A DNA stretch of 64,000 bases from Janthinobacterium sp. SUN073. GTDB taxonomy: Bacteria; Pseudomonadota; Gammaproteobacteria; Burkholderiales; Burkholderiaceae_D. The stretch lies in contig NZ_JAPUBT010000006.1 of the NCBI RefSeq assembly GCF_030397665.1, positions 248,001 through 312,000 of the forward strand, written 5' to 3'. The position numbers and the translations under genes are program-made. Under the pieces are notes generated by a model. That model saw nothing but the letters and a program-made list of their open reading frames with translations. It searched no databases and was not told the DNA's origin. Each line of letters opens with the position of its first letter. The first letter of the stretch is position 1. Shown piece after piece: positions 47,132 through 54,933 of the stretch.

Positions 47132-47288
47132 GGCACACCTTCTCTATATTCAGTTGCAAACCCCGTATTGTAACGCGGCGCGGACCTGTCAAGTCAGCCG
47201 GTGGCGGCGGCCGGCGCTGATTAAACCGACATTGCAGGCCGTTTCAGGTATATTTGCCGCATCCCCTTTACTCTGCACGGAAACCATC

Positions 47289-47903
47289 ATGCAAATCACC
47301 AAACAATTCACCCAATGGCTGCGCCTGGCGCTGAGCGTCACCGTCCTGGCAGGTATCCTGACGGGCTGCGGCTACAACGACTTCCAGAGCAAGGATGAAG
47401 CCACCAAGGCCGCCTGGGGCGAAGTGGTCAACCAGTACCAGCGCCGCGCCGACCTGATCCCCAACCTGGTCAATACCGTCAAGGGCTATGCCACGCACGA
47501 GCGCGAAACGCTGGAAGCGGTGACCAAGGCGCGCGCCGCCGCCACCAGTTTCCAGATCACGCCCGAAGTGCTGAACGACCCGGCCGCGTTCGAGAAATTC
47601 CAGCAAGTGCAGGGCCAGCTGTCGTCGGCCCTGTCGCGCCTGATGGTAGTGTCCGAGAAATACCCGGACTTGAAGGCCGATACCAGCTTTCGCGACTTGC
47701 AGTCGCAACTGGAAGGCACGGAAAACCGCATCACCGTGGCGCGCCAGCGTTACATCGTCGCCGTGCAGGATTACAACGTGCATGCGCGCAGCTTCCCGAA
47801 CAACCTGACGGCCATGGTCTTCGGCTACAAGGTCAAGCCGTCGTTCACGGTGGAAAATGAAAAAGCCATCTCGACCGCACCGACCGTCAACTTTGGCAAA
47901 TAA
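47289..47903 (+). CDS. lemA: LemA family lipoprotein
   Basis: A 204-residue envelope protein. The first 27 residues form a signal with lipobox LTGC (Cys27). The helical LemA core has AAWGEVVNQYQRRADLIPNL followed by VNTVKGYATHE, FQQVQGQLSSALSRLMVV and the end motif YNVHARSFPNNLTAMVFGYK. Role unknown; LemA proteins recur next to TPM-domain genes, as here, where the next gene starts 1 base after this stop. Confidence 0.92.
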   Translation: MQITKQFTQWLRLALSVTVLAGILTGCGYNDFQSKDEATKAAWGEVVNQYQRRADLIPNLVNTVKGYATHERETLEAVTKARAAATSFQITPEVLNDPAAFEKFQQVQGQLSSALSRLMVVSEKYPDLKADTSFRDLQSQLEGTENRITVARQRYIVAVQDYNVHARSFPNNLTAMVFGYKVKPSFTVENEKAISTAPTVNFGK

Positions 47904-47904
47904 G

Positions 47905-48732
47905 ATGAAAGCCTGGTCCTACCTCGCGGCGCTGGCGACGGCGCTGCTGCTGTGGACGATGGCGCCGGCCGGCGCACAGGGCTTGCAGCCCGTGCCGCCG
48001 CTGGCCGCGCGCGTGACGGACAACGCTGGCATGCTCGATGCCAAGCAAAAAGCGGCGCTGGAAGGCGTGCTGGCCGATTACGAAGCCAAGACGGGCAGCC
48101 AGATCGCCGTGCTGCTGGTCAAGAGCACGGAACCGGAAGCCATCGAGCAATACAGCATCCGCGTGACGGATGCCTGGAAGCTGGGCCGCAAGGGCGTCGA
48201 TGACGGCGTGCTGCTGATGGTGGCGAAAGACAATCCATCCTCGCTGCGCCGCCTGCGCATCGAAGCGGGCCGCGGCGTGCAGGGCGTGCTGACGGATGCG
48301 CAATCGAAACGCATCCTGCAAGACGTGATCGCCCCGCATTTCAAGCAAAACGACTATTACGGCGGCCTGGTCGCTGGCGTGGGGTCGATTGCCACCTTGC
48401 TGAACCAGGAGCAATTCCCCGCTCCCGCCCAGCAAAAGGCGCCGGCCAGCGTGGAAGCGGGTGGCCTGACCTTCTGGCTGCCGCTGCTGTTCTTCGGTTT
48501 TCTCGTCGTGCTGACCGTGTTCCGTTCGCGCGGCGGGCCGAACCGGCTGCAGCGCGGCAGCAACTGGTCCAGCGGCGCCACGGGTGTCGTGCTGGGCAGC
48601 ATTTTGAGCCAGGCGCTGAACAACCGCGGTGGCGGCGGAGGCTTCGGCGGCGGCGGCGGTTTTGGCGGTGGCGGCGGTTTCGGTGGTGGCGGCGGCGGTT
48701 TTGACGGCGGCGGCGCCTCGGGAGATTGGTAA
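47905..48732 (+). CDS. TPM-domain (YgcG-like) envelope protein
   Basis: The 275-residue protein has a signal peptide (ALLLWTMAPAGAQG), a TPM domain at about 30-170 (VTDNAGMLDAKQKAALEGVL, ITDAWKLGRKGVDDGVLL-like RVTDAWKLGRKGVDDGVLLM), a membrane segment near 195-213, and a glycine-only tail broken by Phe (GGGGFGGGGGFGGGG) after about residue 240. TPM proteins are linked to membrane quality control and photosystem repair in plants; in bacteria the role is open. It forms a lemA-TPM-TPM operon, and its stop overlaps the next start (TAATG). Confidence 0.88.
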   Translation: MKAWSYLAALATALLLWTMAPAGAQGLQPVPPLAARVTDNAGMLDAKQKAALEGVLADYEAKTGSQIAVLLVKSTEPEAIEQYSIRVTDAWKLGRKGVDDGVLLMVAKDNPSSLRRLRIEAGRGVQGVLTDAQSKRILQDVIAPHFKQNDYYGGLVAGVGSIATLLNQEQFPAPAQQKAPASVEAGGLTFWLPLLFFGFLVVLTVFRSRGGPNRLQRGSNWSSGATGVVLGSILSQALNNRGGGGGFGGGGGFGGGGGFGGGGGGFDGGGASGDW

Positions 48733-49253
48733 TGACGAAACAACTGACATTCGGACAGCGCTGTGGACGCGCTTTAAAACATTTGCGCGGCACGCCGGCG
48801 ACGGCGCGCCAGGCGTTTCCAGAACGCACGCTGAAAGCCATCGAGACGACGATTGCCGACGGTGAAGCGATGCACCAGGCGGAAGTACGCCTGATCGTCG
48901 AGGCGGCCCTGACGCCTGGCATGGCCTACCAGGGCGTGAGCAACCGCGAGCGGGCGCGCGAACTGTTCGCCCAGTATGGCGTGTGGGATACGGAAGATAA
49001 CGTCGGCGTGCTCATCTATATCAACCTGGCCGAACACCAGGTCGATATCGTGGCCGACCGCAACGTGGGCCGGCGCATCACACCGGAACAGTGGCAAGCC
49101 GTATGCCGCACCATGACGGGCGGCTTCAAGGATGGCAATTACCACGACAGCACGCTCGATGCCTTGCAGCAGCTGAATACCTTGCTGCAAAGCCACTTCC
49201 CCGCCAATGGCACGCGCGGCAACCAGTTGCCGAACGAACCCATCCTTCTCTGA
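48732..49253 (+). CDS. Second TPM-domain protein, soluble
   Basis: A 173-residue protein with the TPM core AEVRLIVEAALTPGMAYQGV, then GVWDTEDNVGVLIYINLAEH and QVDIVADRNVGRRITPEQWQ. Unlike its neighbour it has neither signal peptide nor membrane segment, and its N-terminus is basic (MTKQLTFGQRCGRALKHLRG). It may work on the inner face of the membrane beside the other two. It overlaps the preceding TPM gene by 1 base. Confidence 0.85.
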   Translation: MTKQLTFGQRCGRALKHLRGTPATARQAFPERTLKAIETTIADGEAMHQAEVRLIVEAALTPGMAYQGVSNRERARELFAQYGVWDTEDNVGVLIYINLAEHQVDIVADRNVGRRITPEQWQAVCRTMTGGFKDGNYHDSTLDALQQLNTLLQSHFPANGTRGNQLPNEPILL

Positions 49254-49276
49254 TTCCTTCCCGCCGAGGCGATTAC

Positions 49277-50041
49277 ATGAAACTAGTCAATAGAACCGCC
49301 ATCGTCACGGGCGCCACGCAAGGCATCGGCCTGGCGTGCGCCACCCGCCTGATCGCCGAAGGGGCGCAAGTGATGCTGGTGGACATCAAGGAAGAAGGCG
49401 CGCAGGCGGCGGCTGCGCTCGGTCCGCAGGCGCGCTTCTTTTGCGCCGACGTCAGCCAGAAGGCGGACGTGGACGCCATGCTGAAGCAAACCCTGGCGCA
49501 GTTCGGCCACATCGATATCCTCATCAACAATGCGGGCGTGACGCACGCGGCCGATTTCCTCGATGTCTGCGAAGACGATTTCGACCGGGTCATGCGCATC
49601 AACCTGAAATCGATGTTCCTGTGCGGCCAGGCCGTGGCGCGCGAGATGGTCAAGCGCGACAGCGGCTGCATCATCAATATGTCCAGCGTGAATGCGGAGC
49701 TGGCGATTCCGAACCAGGTGCCGTATGTGGTGTCGAAAGGCGCCATCAACCAGCTGACCAAGGTCATGGCTCTGAACCTGGCGTCGTACGGCGTGCGCGT
49801 GAACGGCATCGGACCGGGCACCATCCTGACGGAACTGGCCAAGCAGGCGGTGCTGTCGAGCCCGGAGGCGCGCCACACGATCCTGTCGCGCACGCCCCTG
49901 GGCCGCTGCGGCGAACCGGAAGAAGTGGCCGGTATCGCCGCCTTCCTGGCCAGCGACGACGCCACCTACATGACGGGCCAGACCATCTATGTCGATGGCG
50001 GACGCATGGCACTCAACTACACGGTGCCCGTGAAAGAGTGA
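49277..50041 (+). CDS. Short-chain dehydrogenase/reductase
   Basis: A 254-residue classical SDR: cofactor loop TGATQGIG (12-19), NNAG, then the catalytic serine in INMSSVNAELA and Y150/K154 in YVVSK. The end GRCGEPEEVAGIAAFLASDD and MTGQTIYVDGG is standard. An Asp after the second strand (MLVDIKEE) favours NAD(H). The substrate cannot be told. It follows the TPM gene by 23 bases with a GAGG site before its ATG and may be the last gene of that operon. Confidence 0.9.
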   Translation: MKLVNRTAIVTGATQGIGLACATRLIAEGAQVMLVDIKEEGAQAAAALGPQARFFCADVSQKADVDAMLKQTLAQFGHIDILINNAGVTHAADFLDVCEDDFDRVMRINLKSMFLCGQAVAREMVKRDSGCIINMSSVNAELAIPNQVPYVVSKGAINQLTKVMALNLASYGVRVNGIGPGTILTELAKQAVLSSPEARHTILSRTPLGRCGEPEEVAGIAAFLASDDATYMTGQTIYVDGGRMALNYTVPVKE

Positions 50042-50059
50042 AACAGGCGAGTTATATCA

Positions 50060-50190
50060 AAAAATAATAATGCATATCTAAAAAGATCATTAGACACATA
50101 TCGTGCGACGCAGCATAATGCACCTGTCTCCACTATTCTCCTCCAAGAAAATAGTTTTAAGCCCGCTTTCACCAGCGGGCTTTTTTTTTG
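50060..50190 (+). ncRNA. Candidate small RNA with anti-Shine-Dalgarno loop (sRNA 1)
   Basis: There is no credible reading frame here. ACTATT (50132-50137) and AATAGT (50150-50155) form a stem that displays CTCCTCC (50138-50144), the complement of a ribosome-binding site, in its loop. A strong intrinsic terminator follows at 50159-50189. This layout, a C-rich loop plus terminator, is seen in several known proteobacterial sRNAs. The 5' end is not defined; the AT-rich stretch 50050-50085 could be the promoter. It could also be the 3' UTR of the SDR gene. Confidence 0.45.
50159..50189 (+). terminator. Strong terminator (sRNA 1 or SDR transcript)
   Basis: AAGCCCGCT (50159-50167) and AGCGGGCTT (50174-50182) are exact 9-base arms with loop TTCACC, followed directly by an unbroken T run to 50189. 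Confidence 0.92.
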
Positions 50191-50309
50191 CTATCACGAA
50201 TGAAACATGGCCATTCTTGCCATGCCGCCCGATTTTTCCAGACAATATGCCTGCGCTGCAAAAAATGTTGCGGCGTGTCATAGGCCCGTCATTTTCGCCC
50301 CCTATACTT

Positions 50310-50500
50310 GCTTCATCTGCTGTACAGGCAACCGATATGCCTGACTACAGACAGGTGTGCCGCGATGGCACACCACTCCCCTTTCATGACCGTGGCGGGC
50401 ACCGGCAAGGCGCGCGACATGGTGAGCACCGAGCAACTCTCAACTCTTGACCCATTTCATTTGGGTTTTTGGCCCGCGTCCCCGCGGGCCTTTTTTTGCC
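50310..50500 (+). ncRNA. Candidate structured small RNA (sRNA 2)
   Basis: A TATACT -10 element at 50303-50308 stands ahead of about 185 bases with no good frame. In order they show: hairpin CAGGCA/TGCCTG (50325-50343) extended by TGTA/TACA; hairpin GGTGTGCC/GGCACACC (50354-50374); an unpaired ACTCCCCTTTC; hairpin ACCCA/TGGGT (50450-50466); and terminator GGCCCGCG/CGCGGGCC. The -35 region is poor. The match to 6S, SRP or tmRNA was considered and not found. It could also be a leader of the VanZ-like gene, but that gene starts 85 bases after the terminator. Confidence 0.5.
50471..50497 (+). terminator. Terminator of candidate sRNA 2
   Basis: GGCCCGCG (50471-50478) and CGCGGGCC (50483-50490) are exact 8-base arms with loop TCCC, followed by seven T. 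Confidence 0.9.
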
Positions 50501-50584
50501 TGATCGGCAAGCTGTTGCGCAAAAACACGGTGGCTCGCCATGGCCATGATATTGTGACTGCCTTTCCACCTGTCCTGACGCACC

Positions 50585-51010
50585 ATGCCTGTATCCTTGC
50601 CCGAACTCTGTTTTTCCGACCGCCACGCACGCCTGCGCTACCGCACGGCCCTGGTGTTGTATGCCCTGGTGATCTTGGTCGGCGACATACCGGGCGTGCG
50701 CGCGGACGTGGGCGAATATGCGTCAGGCGGCGTGCTGCATTCCTTCGGCTATGGCGTACTGGCCCTGATCCTGTTCAGCGGCACGGGCGGCGGCATGGCG
50801 CGCCGGGCGCTGCTATCGGTGCTGATGGTGGCGGCCATGGGCGCGCTGGACGAGTTCATCCAGAGTTTCCTGCCGTACCGCCATGGCGCCGTGAGCGACT
50901 GGGTGGTCGATATCACAGCCGCGGCGGCGGTCTGCCTGCCGCTGTGTTTCCTCTGGCCCAAAATGGTCGCCTCTGCCCTCGGCAAGGAGTCGCCGCAACC
51001 AGCTGCCTGA
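50585..51010 (+). CDS. VanZ-family membrane protein
   Basis: A 141-residue protein with four hydrophobic segments and the VanZ-like wording VLHSFGYGVLALILFSG, LDEFIQSFLPYRHGAVSDWV and DITAAAAVCLPLCFLW. VanZ relatives are inner-membrane proteins of varied or unknown role; a link to glycopeptide resistance is not implied. It stands after the candidate sRNA region with its own short leader. Confidence 0.82.
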   Translation: MPVSLPELCFSDRHARLRYRTALVLYALVILVGDIPGVRADVGEYASGGVLHSFGYGVLALILFSGTGGGMARRALLSVLMVAAMGALDEFIQSFLPYRHGAVSDWVVDITAAAAVCLPLCFLWPKMVASALGKESPQPAA

Positions 51011-51028
51011 ATGGGGCATGACCGCCCG

Positions 51029-51307
51029 TCAGGCGCGGTCCGCTTCGCTATCCTGCAATGCCAGCGGCAACTGCCCCTGGCTGCGCGCGCCAAGGCGCCG
51101 CATCAGGGCGCGCGTCTCGCGCCGGCTGCCGGCCCCCATGGCGCGTGCCGCATCGCGCTGCATGTCCAGCAACTGTTCCGAGCGCGCCAGCCGCACCAGG
51201 CCATGCAAGGCCTGCGCCAGTACATGGCGCGCACGGGCATCGCGCGCGGTGCCGACGACGGCCAGCACCAGTTCATCGATCAGTTTTGCGGTAGGACCAG
51301 ATGACAT
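51029..51307 (-). CDS. Small helical hypothetical protein
   Basis: A 92-residue, arginine- and alanine-rich helical protein (KLIDELVLAVVGTARDARAR, ALHGLVRLARSEQLLDMQRD) with no signal peptide and no family I recognise. A GGGAG site 5 bases before the ATG supports it as a gene. It is convergent with the VanZ-like gene, 18 bases apart. The next 220 bases (51308-51527) up to the lipoprotein gene contain no clear feature. Confidence 0.6.
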   Translation of the reverse strand: MSSGPTAKLIDELVLAVVGTARDARARHVLAQALHGLVRLARSEQLLDMQRDAARAMGAGSRRETRALMRRLGARSQGQLPLALQDSEADRA

Positions 51308-51527
51308 TTTTTCTCCCGACTCAACAGTGAGGAATCGTGCGGGCGCACGACCTAGTGATTACCAGCATCGTTTATACCAAGCGCGGCAATTAGACACTTG
51401 ATCTAGCTCAATCGCTGATGACGGCTGCAGAACATCCCGGCGCCGCCATGCTCTTACATGCAGCAATCGCTGCTATCCGCATCATCGCGGGTGCCGATCC
51501 TGAGTGTTCGACCATGAGGAGACCAAG

Positions 51528-51965
51528 ATGAGATCGAAAACAACCCTGCTGCTGGCCGGTCTGGCCTGTACCTTGCTGGTAGCCTGCCATTCCACGGACA
51601 GTACCAGCCTGGCGCGCAGCAATAGCGGCGAGACCTATGCCGCACCGGCCGGCACGACGCCGCAAAGCAGCATGCCAGCCAGCAGCATGCGCAGCGATAC
51701 GGATCAGTCCGGCATGAACATCAGTTCAGCGACGGTGCAGTCGATAGAAACCGTGCCGCGTGGCATGGATCAAGGCAGTGCCGACATGCAGGCGGGCACA
51801 TCGGGCACCGCTGGCAGCACCTCGGGTGCGGCGGGCAATATGCTGTACCGCGTCACCTTGCGCCTGGACGACGGCACGACGCGCACCTTCATGCAAAATA
51901 CCCAGCCCGCCTTCCAGATCGGCGACCGGGTCAGCGTGCAAAAAGGCGTGATGCAGCGCTATTGA
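51528..51965 (+). CDS. Putative lipoprotein, hypothetical
   Basis: The 145-residue protein has a lipoprotein signal with lipobox LVAC (Cys20), a Ser/Thr/Gly/Met-rich low-complexity region (about 21-105), and a short beta module at the end (YRVTLRLDDGTTRTFMQ, FQIGDRVSVQKG). That end module resembles the tail of the glycine-zipper protein at 12398 and is common in envelope stress lipoproteins, but the glycine zipper itself is missing here. GAGGAGA lies just before the start at 51528. Confidence 0.75.
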   Translation: MRSKTTLLLAGLACTLLVACHSTDSTSLARSNSGETYAAPAGTTPQSSMPASSMRSDTDQSGMNISSATVQSIETVPRGMDQGSADMQAGTSGTAGSTSGAAGNMLYRVTLRLDDGTTRTFMQNTQPAFQIGDRVSVQKGVMQRY

Positions 51966-52026
51966 CTGGTGCCGGGGCTTGCCGATGCCTGCAGATCCCT
52001 GCCGATGGCGACTGCACAGGGCCGCA

Positions 52027-53154
52027 TCAGGCCAAGGCCAGGGTGAGCGGGCGACTGCGCCCCTGCACCATGGCCGAGGGCCAGGCCGGGTCATGCGTCA
52101 GGTTGTGCAATTGGTTGCCGTCGAGCAGAAAGGTGTCTTCCACCGTGCTGCCGGGCAGGCTGGGGTGGAAGGCCAGCGCCATGCCCCGCTTGAGGAGGAT
52201 TTCCGTGTGCGCGCCGGCCGCCACTTCGGGCGCCAGGTAGCCATGGATGCCGCCCTGCCGGCTGGTACGCACCGTATCGGGCTGGCCTGCGTACGCGTAG
52301 GCGCTGTCGAGCGCGTGATACACCATGCTCAGCGCATGGCCCGTTTCGCAAGCGTCGAGCGCCACCGCTTCCAGCGCCAGCATGGCGGCATCGGCATCGC
52401 CCATCACCAGCGCCGCGCCATCGGCACGATGCTGCGCCGGGCTGAAGCGGCGTTGACGACTGAGGCTGGCGCACAGGCCGAAACGCCGTGCGCACAGGGC
52501 CAGCACGGCTTGCGTGCCCAGCACCACCTGGGCCGGCGGCGCGCGCCGATACCGCTGTTGGCGCTCCGCGCCGCTGACCAGCACATGCACGGCTTGCAAG
52601 CCCCGCAGCCACAGCGCGCGCACGCAGGCGGCAGCCAGTTCCTGCTCGCTCCAGTCGGGGCGAGCCTGGCGCAGCGCATCGGCGGCCGCGCCGGCAGCCA
52701 GTTGCCCCACCTGGCGATAGCGCTGTTGCTCCGATTCCAGCAGCACCAGCCGCTCTTCGCGCAGGGCCACGGGCAGGCTGCGTTCATGCAAGCCTGGCCG
52801 GTCGGACAAGACAGGCGCACCACCTGCCGCATGCTGCACGAAATGCTCGCGCAACTCATACAGCTGCGGCTGCATCCAGGGCGATACTTGCCACGTCCAT
52901 GGCCCGCGCACTTCTTCCTCGCGCATGCGCATGGCTTCGGCTTCGTCCGTCAGGATATAGGCCGCGTCGCGCGTCACCAGCACTTCCGCGCAGCCGCACT
53001 CGGCCGTATGGCTATGGCTGTTCGATGCGCCCGCCGTGGCCCACGCAAACCAGTCCACGCCCCGCAGACGCACGGCACCGGCACGTTCCTGTTCCAGCCA
53101 GCCCCGCATCTGCGCCAGCTTATGCGCCACTTCCAGTTCCAGCGGCCAGTTCAT
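52027..53154 (-). CDS. M24 (Xaa-Pro aminopeptidase-fold) protein lacking canonical metal ligands
   Basis: A 375-residue protein with the two-part layout of M24 proteins: a creatinase-like N-terminal domain (LAQMRGWLEQERAGAVRLRG, VDWFAWATAGASN) and a pita-bread domain from about 165 (LLESEQQRYRQVGQLAAGAA). The places where the two metal-binding Asp normally sit read LALCARRFGLCASLSRQ, and the metal His region reads GGIHGYLAPE, so several ligands seem absent. Later RGMALAFHPSLPGSTVEDTF matches a known subgroup with the same trait. It may be a non-peptidase member. GAGGAG lies 5 bases before the ATG at 53154. Confidence 0.78.
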   Translation of the reverse strand: MNWPLELEVAHKLAQMRGWLEQERAGAVRLRGVDWFAWATAGASNSHSHTAECGCAEVLVTRDAAYILTDEAEAMRMREEEVRGPWTWQVSPWMQPQLYELREHFVQHAAGGAPVLSDRPGLHERSLPVALREERLVLLESEQQRYRQVGQLAAGAAADALRQARPDWSEQELAAACVRALWLRGLQAVHVLVSGAERQQRYRRAPPAQVVLGTQAVLALCARRFGLCASLSRQRRFSPAQHRADGAALVMGDADAAMLALEAVALDACETGHALSMVYHALDSAYAYAGQPDTVRTSRQGGIHGYLAPEVAAGAHTEILLKRGMALAFHPSLPGSTVEDTFLLDGNQLHNLTHDPAWPSAMVQGRSRPLTLALA

Positions 53155-53754
53155 GACCACTCCTCGTCCGGGTTCAGGCGCGGCACCACCCCGCCTGCCC
53201 TGCCTGGCGCCAGCCGGGCCTCCTGTTGCTCATGCATAGCTGCTCCCTTCCTATATGGAAACGTCAGACCCGCATGCGCATAAAAAGTTCGGCGCCCGGA
53301 TTCGTCTCAGGCTTGCAGTCTATGACTTCCGTCCATTTTTACAAGCGGCTATTTCGCCAGTGCGATCAAGACAGCCGTGTACATTTGCAAGCTCAGCAGC
53401 AGCTGCTTTTCCGGGATGAACCCGGGTTTGCCGGCACCAGCGAGTATTGCGCATCGATGCTGATGTTCACCTGCGGCCGCGCATGGGGTTTTCAGGAACG
53501 GTTGCAACGCTTCCCAGTCCATGCCTCAGACTTGTACACGTACAGCCCGATGCACTTGCTCAGCGGCACCTGTTTATCCTGGATCGCGTTCATCGCCTAG
53601 CGAGTTTTTTACCGATCAGTACGCAAATTCCCGATTCGCATTATCATGTGCACAGCCTGTCTTCCCCGCCATGCCGTCATGCGTGACCCTGCCAGCGTCA
53701 GGGGATAGACAAATCGTCCATTGTGATTTTCCACCACGTCCCGATATCGCTACC
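53155..53754. other. 600-base gene-poor region with one weak reading frame
   Basis: Between the M24 gene and the LLM oxidoreductase I find no RNA gene or terminator. One plus-strand frame, 53322-53600, would give a 92-residue protein (MTSVHFYKRLFRQCDQDSRV at the start; many Cys, Phe and Tyr) with no recognisable family and no good ribosome site. It could be a decayed gene or chance. The stretch is less GC-rich than its neighbours and must hold promoters for both flanking genes. Confidence 0.4.
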
Positions 53755-54753
53755 ATGATTCCATTTTCCATACTCGACCTCGCGCCCATCGCCGAAGGCA
53801 GCAACGCCAGCCAGTCGTTCAAGAACACGCTGGACCTGGCGCAGCACGGTGAACGCTGGGGCTACAACCGCTACTGGCTGGCCGAACACCACGGCATGCC
53901 CGGCATCGCCAGCGCCGCCACGGCCGTCGTCATCGCCCATGTGGCGGCCGGCACGACAACCATCCGCGTGGGTGCGGGCGGCGTGATGCTGCCGAACCAC
54001 TCGCCGCTGGTCATCGCGGAACAGTTCGGCACGCTGGAAGCGCTGCACCCGGGCCGCATCGACCTGGGCCTGGGTCGCGCGCCCGGCTCCGACCAGACGA
54101 CGGCGCGCGCGCTGCGCCGCGACTTGCAGTCCGACGCGGAACAGTTTCCGCAGGATGTGCAGGAATTGATCGACTACATGTCCGACGAGCCGCGCCAGCG
54201 CGTGCTGGCCGTGCCCGGCAAGGGCGCGAAAGTACCCGTGTGGATACTGGGGTCGAGCCTGTTCGGCGCCCAGCTGGCCGCCCACCTGGGCTTGCCGTAT
54301 GCGTTCGCCTCGCACTTCGCGCCGCAGATGATGCTGCAAGCGGTGGCGTATTACCGCGAGCACTTCAAGCCTTCCAGACAATTGGCCAAACCGTATGTGA
54401 TGCTGGGCTTTAATGTGTTCGCCGCCGACACGGATGCAGAGGCGCACCTGCGCGCCACCTCGATGCAGCAGGCGTTCGTCAACCTGCGCACGGGCCGCCC
54501 GTCGCGCCTGCAACCGCCCGTGCCCGGTTATCTGGAGCAGCTGGGCCCGCAGGAACGCGCCATGCTCGATTCCGTCCTGTCGTGCACGGCCATCGGCGCG
54601 CCGGACACCGTCAAGGCAAAGATGGCTTCCTTCATCGCCGAAACGGGCGCCGACGAGCTGATGATCACCTCGCAGATCTTCGAGCACCAGCACCGGCTGC
54701 GCTCGTACGAAATCACGGCGCAGGTGCATGCGGAGCTGGCGCAGCAGCAGTAA
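53755..54753 (+). CDS. LLM-class (luciferase-like) flavin-dependent oxidoreductase
   Basis: A 332-residue TIM-barrel flavoprotein using FMN and usually F420 or FMNH2. It begins [20 protein letters not shown], with [33 protein letters not shown] and [20 protein letters not shown], all standard for the MsnO8-type subfamily of LLM proteins. The substrate is unknown. It is a single gene with its own terminator. The start at 53755 is the family start; the frame is open upstream into non-coding sequence. Confidence 0.92.
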   Translation: MIPFSILDLAPIAEGSNASQSFKNTLDLAQHGERWGYNRYWLAEHHGMPGIASAATAVVIAHVAAGTTTIRVGAGGVMLPNHSPLVIAEQFGTLEALHPGRIDLGLGRAPGSDQTTARALRRDLQSDAEQFPQDVQELIDYMSDEPRQRVLAVPGKGAKVPVWILGSSLFGAQLAAHLGLPYAFASHFAPQMMLQAVAYYREHFKPSRQLAKPYVMLGFNVFAADTDAEAHLRATSMQQAFVNLRTGRPSRLQPPVPGYLEQLGPQERAMLDSVLSCTAIGAPDTVKAKMASFIAETGADELMITSQIFEHQHRLRSYEITAQVHAELAQQQ

Positions 54754-54789
54754 ATCTTCCTCCTTCGGTATATCCCCGTATACCCTTTT

Positions 54790-54823
54790 CCCGGCCGTCG
54801 GCAACGATCGCCGGGATTTTTTT
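54790..54823 (+). terminator. Terminator of the LLM oxidoreductase gene
   Basis: CCCGGC (54790-54795) and GCCGGG (54810-54815) pair across a 14-base loop and are followed by A then seven T. It lies 37 bases after the stop. Confidence 0.8.
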
Positions 54824-54933
54824 GCCTGTCTCTTGTCTACGTTACAGCCGCAAAACCGGCCCTGCCCGGCAGGAAATGCGTAGCCCCGCTATCATGCTCG
54901 TCCAAAAGCGTCATTCCAAGAAAGTTGTATCGC

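Noticed and set aside
50310-50500. 6S RNA, SRP RNA or tmRNA as identity of the second candidate sRNA
   Set aside because: The 5' and 3' ends do not pair as in 6S RNA, the SRP tetraloop motif is absent, and there is no tRNA-like end.
53322-53600. Protein-coding gene of 92 residues
   Set aside because: No ribosome site and no family; codon choice is ambiguous. Reported only as a weak frame in the gap description.
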